A DNA stretch of 64,000 nt, taken from NCBI GenBank assembly GCA_029207755.1, contig JARCOQ010000002.1, positions 248,001 to 312,000 of the forward strand, read 5' to 3'. Under the pieces are notes generated by a model. It saw only the letters and a program-made list of their open reading frames with translations. It did no database searches and was not told where the DNA came from. Shown piece after piece: positions 59,201-64,000 of the stretch (position 1 is the first letter of the stretch; every line of letters begins with the position of its first letter). The stretch comes from Chamaea fasciata (taxonomy: Eukaryota; Chordata; Aves; Passeriformes; Sylviidae). Made by a program: the position numbers and the translations under genes.

Positions 59201-62200
59201 CATTGGGTTGAGCTTGGGTAGGGAAAGGTGCAGCCCCAGTGAGGGTGACCCACATGAGGAGGACACCAGCGCAGGGCACTCACACCGACTGCTCAGCACC
59301 CCTTGGGTGGTGGCAGCAGCAAGATGGGGAAGGGTCTGGAGCACCAGGAATGGCTGAGGGAGCCGGGAAAGGGGCTCAGCCTGGAGAAAAGGAGGCTCAG
59401 GGGGAATCTTCTGTCTCTCCACAACTCCCTGACAGGAGGGTGCAGACAGGTTGGGGTCGGGCTCTGCTCCCAGGAAACAGGGACAGGAGGAGAGGGAACG
59501 GCCTCAGGCTGTGCCAGAGGAGGTTCAGGTTGGATATTAGGGAAGCTTCTTCCCCCAAAGGGTCTGTCCAGCACTGGCTCAGCTGCCCAGGGCAGTGGTG
59601 AGTCCCCATCCCCTGAGGGATTTAAAAGCTGTGTGGATGTGGCACTTGGGGGACATGGCTTAGTGGTGGCCTTGGTAGTGCTGAGGGAATGATTGGGCTC
59701 CATGGTCTCAGAGGAATTTTCCAACCTTAACTTTTCTGTGATTTATATGGCTTGTGGGTCATTGCTTATCCCTGTGGTCTCTGCCTCTTCCACTCCTGAT
59801 GGAAGGGGTGCAGGACACTGCATGGACTTTTCCAGCATGCTTTGGAGTAGGAACAACTCAGCTGCTGGAGTCTGAATCCCCTCTTTTCTCTGGCTGCTCA
59901 CAGAGACACTCACAAGACCAGTGCCTGGGAGAAGTGGTGGGGAGGAAGCCACCCGGGGCCACCGTGTCCACTGTTCTCAGTTCTTCCCTGGAGTTAATCC
60001 CCAGAAGCTTCAAACCCAAGGGAACAGGTGGCACCACTGTGAAGATTGTCTTGAAAGAGAAGCACAAGAAAGGTAAGAGATGGAGAGGCCAGGCAGTCTG
60101 CATGTGGCTTAACGTGGTTTCTCCAGAGCTTGGAATTCCTCAAGGAATCAGATTCAGTGCCAGGTTTCCACCAGCAAGTCCTTCTCCCCACTCTTCCATA
60201 GCCAGCCTCAAGCAGAAATCTTAGTCCTCATGCCCGCAGCCTCCTGACTGCACCAATCAACCACTTCCCAAAATGGGTTGGAAGAAGACTGGTCCTTGGA
60301 ATGTTTTGGAGATGTGGGGCTTGGGAAGAAAGGAGCTCAGCTGGAAGACTCCACATGGACCTTCCAGGATGGTGCCACAGAAGGACAGGATATTCCTCCT
60401 TGTAAGGATGTGCAGGTGCTGGGTCTGACCCAGCGCTGTCCCTGGTGTTCCTCCTGGAGGAGAGAGAGTAGGAAAGGGAGATGAGGAGGCATGCCCCTTG
60501 ATCCAAAGCGGGGAATAACAGGTCCTTTCTCCTCTCGGCCGCTTTCCCACCACTGTGCCTTTGGAAGGGCTTTTCCAGTCCTTGGAGATGAAGGCCAGGA
60601 GGAAATTTTGGGACCTCCAGAAATTTCCATGGAGGAGTCAGCAGGTGGCACTCTTCACTGTGCTTCATTCCTGCGACAGCCTCGGAGGGACCCTGGTCTT
60701 CCAGAGGTTGGGAGGCAGGTGAGGTCCTGCCCACACTTGGCCCCGTCCCCGCCAGGGTGGTCAAACCCAGCAGAGCCACCTCCTGGCTCCCTGTGTCCCA
60801 TGGCACCTCCTGGGTGTGGTGGCTGGGATATCCCGGTGCCCGCTGCTGCCGGATCCGCTGCCGGAGGACCTCGTTCCTCCACTCAGCAGGACCACCCATG
60901 CCTGAGGTGCTGGAAGGCAGTGACTCCACAGAGCCTTGGTTTACAAAGAGGAGGATTTATTTCCTCTCTTTTCTCCCTCTCCTCCAGCTTGTGTTTACAA
61001 TGGGAAGACCTACTCCCACGGGGAAGTGTGGCACCCCGTCTTCCGGCTCTACGGCCTCCTGCCCTGCATCCTCTGCACCTGCAGGGACGGCGTCCAGGAC
61101 TGCCAGAAGATCACATGCCCGAAGGAGTATCCGTGTGAATATCCAGAAAAAGTAGATGGGAAATGCTGTAAAATCTGTCCAGGTAGGTGAGATCCCGCCT
61201 GCTCCTGCGGCCACCTTCCACTTCCTTCCTGAACCTTGGTTTAGAGGCCGAGGCTGACAGATGTGTAGGGATTCAAGGCTGCTGGAATTCACACCAGGCA
61301 AGTTCAGTAGGGCAAGCGCTGATAGAAGAGTTGGCTTGTCTTGGAGGGCAGCAGGACTTTCCCCAGGTGAGGAAGAGGCACTGACCCCCTAAAGGTTCCA
61401 TCTGTTGGGAGGAGGAAGGCTGGAGAAAGACCCTTGAGGCAGGACGTGCTGAGAGTGCTCCGATGGAAGGTGCCTTCAGGGCAGGGGACACTCAGTCTGT
61501 TCTCCAAACGTCCAGGTGGGACAAAAACCAGGGGGTTAAATCGTGGCAGCTGAGGTGTAGGTGTGAGGGGAGGAGTGAGGACGCTTCCCAGGAGAGGGGT
61601 TGTCTGTGGCACTCATGGTTTGTTGGAATTGGAACCCCCATCTCTGGAAGTGGAGGCTGACACACAGGTTTTAGGGTGGTCCAGGTAGAACTGGGCTGGG
61701 GCTGGGACATGGAAAAGGGCTGGAGCACCAGGAACAGCTGAGGGAGCTGGGAAAGGAGCTCAGCCTGGAGAAAAGGAGGCTCAGGGGGGACCTGGTGGCT
61801 CTGCACAACTCACCGAGGAGAGCAGGCAAAGGGCGCTGCCATGTTTTAGAGTGGCTGCAAAGTAGTTTGAGCTGAGCTTTTCAAGTTTTTCCAGCCCCTG
61901 ACTGGAGAGGTTCTGGGATGGCCTCCCCAGGGGAGCCAAGGGCAGAAGCTCAGCTTGTTTTAATGAGGTTTTTGATATGTTTATGAGCAGGATTTATGAT
62001 GTGGTGCTTGGTGGGAATGGGATGTGATGACTGAGCAGAACCCTTTCAGTCTTGCATTCCCACTCTAGTGGGTCTCTCTGGTTTAAATCCGACAACTTTC
62101 CCTGCTTGGATGTCTTGTCTGCTGTTCAGACTTCATTTTATTTCCAATTAAACACCCTGATGCAGCCAAAATGATTTTGTTCCTGCTTTGCAGTTCTCAC

Positions 62201-63821
62201 AGATAGCGATCACACACACTGCTCAGCCAAGTTACATCCTTGCCCTTTCCTTCACTGCTTGGAGGCTTTGCCCAGGTTCTTTTCCCAGGTGCTTTCTGTG
62301 ACTGTCCTTATCCTCCTCCTTTGTACCCAGTAACTTTGGAATGCCAGGTGATGTTGGTGAAGGGACACCGATCCCGGGAATTGCAGGGATGCCTTGTTTG
62401 GATGGGGGGAGCACTGCTGTGGGCAGAGCTGGTGACCACGACCTCTGTGCCCCTGCTCCTCCTCCCTGATGCTGCGGGCAACCGAGTGGCTCCGGGGTGA
62501 AGCTCCTTCGTTGTTAAATTCCTGCTGAATTCCGGGGGTTCTTTTCCTGCTGTGGAGGTGGGGTTTTAATCACGGACTCCATGATCTTAAAGGGCTTTTC
62601 CAGCTTTAACCACTCCACGCTTCTGTGAATGCCCTGGAGCAGGTGAAATTTAAGGCTCTGGGAGAGAGGTTTCCCTGCTCCCTGACCCCGCAGCGGGACA
62701 GGTGAGGGTGCTGGGGCTGTGCTCATCCCCCTCTGCCTCCCACTGAACTGCAGAACTGAGCGCCTGTCCTCTGGTTGCTCAGAGGCTTTGCCTCCCTTTA
62801 AATTGGGATTTCCATCCCATCTCGGAGAAGAAGAGCTCAGGGCCACCCCAGAAAGCCTGGGGGAGAGCAGAATCAGGCCTAAAATAACTGTCTTGCTAAA
62901 ATAAACCCCAGGCATCTATTTATAGCCAAACTTTCTTTCGAGTAGTGTAAAAAGCTTCAGCATCCAAACTGACTGGGAGAACAAGGCTAAATTCAGCAGA
63001 GCTGGGCTCCTCTGCATTCCAAGGACCACAACCAAAGGCAATAAATCTCCTTCCAAAACCACGGGGGATTGATTCTTAATCACTCCAAATACATTAAACA
63101 AGAAGAGGGAAAACTTAGCAGCTCCTCTTTACCAAGAATGCCAAAAAGGTCACGTAGGACCCGGTGTGGGTGTCCCTGTGGTGACACCCCACGTGGGGAG
63201 GGTGCTGGGGCTGGTGCTGAGCCCACCTGTGGGGCTGAGCCGGGCATGCTGCCCAGGTAACCCAGGCTCCCCTGCTGTGGGCTCATCCCCTTGCTCCCCT
63301 GATGTTCCTCCCCCAGCAGGAGCAAGATGGGAGGTGGGGAATCCAGCCTGTGCTTTGTGGCCATCAAGGTCCCCGCAGAGAGTATGGGGGACCCAGATGG
63401 ACAAAACCCCCCTCCCCATCCCTGCTGGCACAGGGAAAAACCTGAGGATGAGGAGGTCTACAGGTCCCTTATTAACCTCTCCCTTGCCCTGCTCCTGGAG
63501 CTGGGGATCAGATCGTGGGACAGACACAACTCGTGGCACCAAAGCCGACGAGACGCCTTTTCCGTCACCTGGGTGTTGGGATGCTTCTGAGATCCTTCCT
63601 GCCCCTCTTTTCTGACCTTTGTCCTTGTTTTTGCTCAGAAACCAGAGTCAAACCCACGGATGAAGCGGCCACCCCCCGGTGCGGCAGGGGCCCCAGCCGT
63701 GTCCTGGTGTACACGTTTGTGCCGCCGCGCTCCGAGGCCTCCAAGGAGGTCCTCAGGACCATGGCCATCGAGAAGGAGCTGGCAGAAGAGGTGGAAATCT
63801 ACAACTGGAAGCTGATTAAAG
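47250..63821 (+). CDS. CHRDL2: Chordin-like protein 2 (nine coding exons, 3' end outside window)
   Basis: Secreted antagonist that binds BMPs through von Willebrand type C domains. Exons: 47250-47331, 53289-53401, 54207-54300, 55204-55346, 57622-57715, 58022-58077, 59904-60072, 60988-61182 and 63639-63821, all in phase, 376 codons so far. Exon 1 encodes a signal peptide ([13 protein letters not shown]). VWC1 spans exons 2-3 ([18 protein letters not shown], ending QQCCPRC), VWC2 exons 4-5 ([14 protein letters not shown], ending DSCCQVC) and VWC3 exon 8 ([16 protein letters not shown], ending GKCCKIC). Exons 6-7 are the linker with [20 protein letters not shown], as in human. Exon 9 begins the C-terminal region ([10 protein letters not shown]) and continues past the window. 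The donor of exon 2 is GAG|GCATGT, a GC-AG intron required by phase. Other introns are GT-AG. The ATG at 47250 is followed directly by a signal peptide and a clean GTAAGT donor. Confidence 0.96.
50040..50085 (-). repeat. Short CR1 3' end
   Basis: Antisense tail gaatcacacgtggcttgggt then tggacaggacattaaag. Confidence 0.7.
50576..50624. repeat. (CATC)n microsatellite
   Basis: About 12 perfect tetranucleotide units. Confidence 0.97.
53402..54206 (+). other. CHRDL2: GC-AG intron of CHRDL2
   Basis: Donor GCATGT directly after TGC TCC GAG, acceptor CTCCCCAG. The nearby GT (53406-53407) would shift the frame to an immediate stop, so the GC donor is the consistent reading. Contains a CR1 fragment at 53770-53965. 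Confidence 0.85.
53770..53965 (+). repeat. CR1 LINE 3' fragment
   Basis: Sense: ccctgtgagggtggtgaggc, caggctgcccagggaggctg, gcagcctgggatagtggaag, gtgattccatggttctg end. Confidence 0.9.
55795..55870 (-). repeat. Short CR1 3' end
   Basis: Antisense: atagggtggaagggacctta aagc, then ctggttccatccccaaacc. Confidence 0.7.
57310..57515 (-). repeat. CR1 LINE 3' fragment
   Basis: Antisense: aatggtttgtgttggaaggg, gggccaccttccaccatccc, aggttgctccacgctccttg. Confidence 0.9.
58345..58460 (+). repeat. CR1 LINE 3' end
   Basis: Sense tail: tgcgctcgatgaccttggag, ttccaacctgagtgattccg, attctatgattctgtgac. Confidence 0.88.
58964..59000. repeat. Short tandem repeat, 11-base unit
   Basis: Three tandem copies of tgggatgttcc in a CHRDL2 intron. 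Confidence 0.9.
59300..59745 (+). repeat. CR1 LINE 3' fragment, about 445 bases
   Basis: The longest sense CR1 copy: ggagaaaaggaggctcaggg, aggttcaggttggatattag, tgtggatgtggcacttgggg, ttttccaaccttaacttttc. It ends about 160 bases before CHRDL2 exon 7. Confidence 0.93.
61680..61815 (+). repeat. CR1 LINE fragment (5' part of the tail)
   Basis: Sense: gggctggagcaccaggaaca, ggagaaaaggaggctcaggg, ggacctggtggctctgcaca. Similar to the start of the 59300 copy. Confidence 0.88.
62560..62635 (+). repeat. CR1 LINE 3' end
   Basis: Sense tail: ggactccatgatcttaaagg gcttttccagctttaacc, then cacgcttctgtga. Confidence 0.78.
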
Positions 63822-64000
63822 GTGAGCACCATTATGAAAGCAGACAGCGGAGCAGGAGATGTGTGTGGAAACCCGATGCTTTCCAAGCTTTGTTCAATTT
63901 TTCTGGCTTTTCTCGAGGTGCTCCACCCCTCGCGCGGTGAATCAAAACCTGCTGACAGCAGGCTGGCGTTTCTGACTCCCCCATTTCACACCCTTCTCAT

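Larger units (their letters stand above)
61183..63638 (+). other. CHRDL2 intron between VWC3 exon and exon 9
   Basis: Contains the CR1 pieces at 61680-61815 and 62560-62635. No exon recognised; open frames near 63.1-63.6 kb lack splice-consistent homology. Confidence 0.7.

Noticed and set aside
1..64000. Full-length retroelement, endogenous virus or tRNA gene
   Set aside because: Only CR1 3' fragments were found; no reverse-transcriptase frames, paired LTRs or tRNA cloverleaf could be supported by eye.

Overview
The window is nuclear genomic DNA from a bird. The evidence is the many truncated CR1 LINE 3' ends, the short GC-rich introns, the CpG-island promoters, and six vertebrate genes that can be read exon by exon. 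Species cannot be fixed from the sequence alone. Most long open reading frames in the window are antisense or GC-rich shadows; the gene models rest on splice sites, reading phase and family homology recalled from knowledge, not on a database search.

Layout from left to right. PPME1 (+) ends at the left edge: only its last two coding exons are present (793-1528). About 5 kb of CR1-bearing intergenic DNA follows. P4HA3 (-) has 13 coding exons (6551 to about 11.3 kb), tail-to-tail with PPME1. NEU3 (-) is a compact three-coding-exon sialidase gene (12799-14205). SPCS2 (-) has five coding exons (16230-19623) and contains a clear U12-type AT-AC intron. RNF169 (-) has six coding exons (24947-40368), a long probable 3' UTR down to about 20.9 kb, and a CpG-island promoter near 40.4 kb. 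CHRDL2 (+) starts at 47250, head-to-head with RNF169, and has nine coding exons before the window ends inside the gene; one of its introns has a GC donor.

The genes are not an operon and do not share one pathway: PP2A demethylation (PPME1), prolyl hydroxylation in the ER (P4HA3), ganglioside sialidase (NEU3), signal peptide processing (SPCS2), ubiquitin reading at DNA breaks (RNF169) and secreted BMP antagonism (CHRDL2). Compared with the human 11q13.4 order as I remember it, the arrangement fits one inversion of the segment from PGM2L1 to NEU3, placing NEU3 beside P4HA3. XRRA1, which lies between RNF169 and SPCS2 in mammals, is not present in the roughly 1.3 kb left between them here.

No new multi-gene system is evident. 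The most noteworthy signals are the AT-AC minor-spliceosome intron in SPCS2, the GC-AG intron in CHRDL2, the missing XRRA1, a repeat-riddled P4HA3 signal-peptide region with no in-frame ATG, and a palindromic POU-like site upstream of RNF169.
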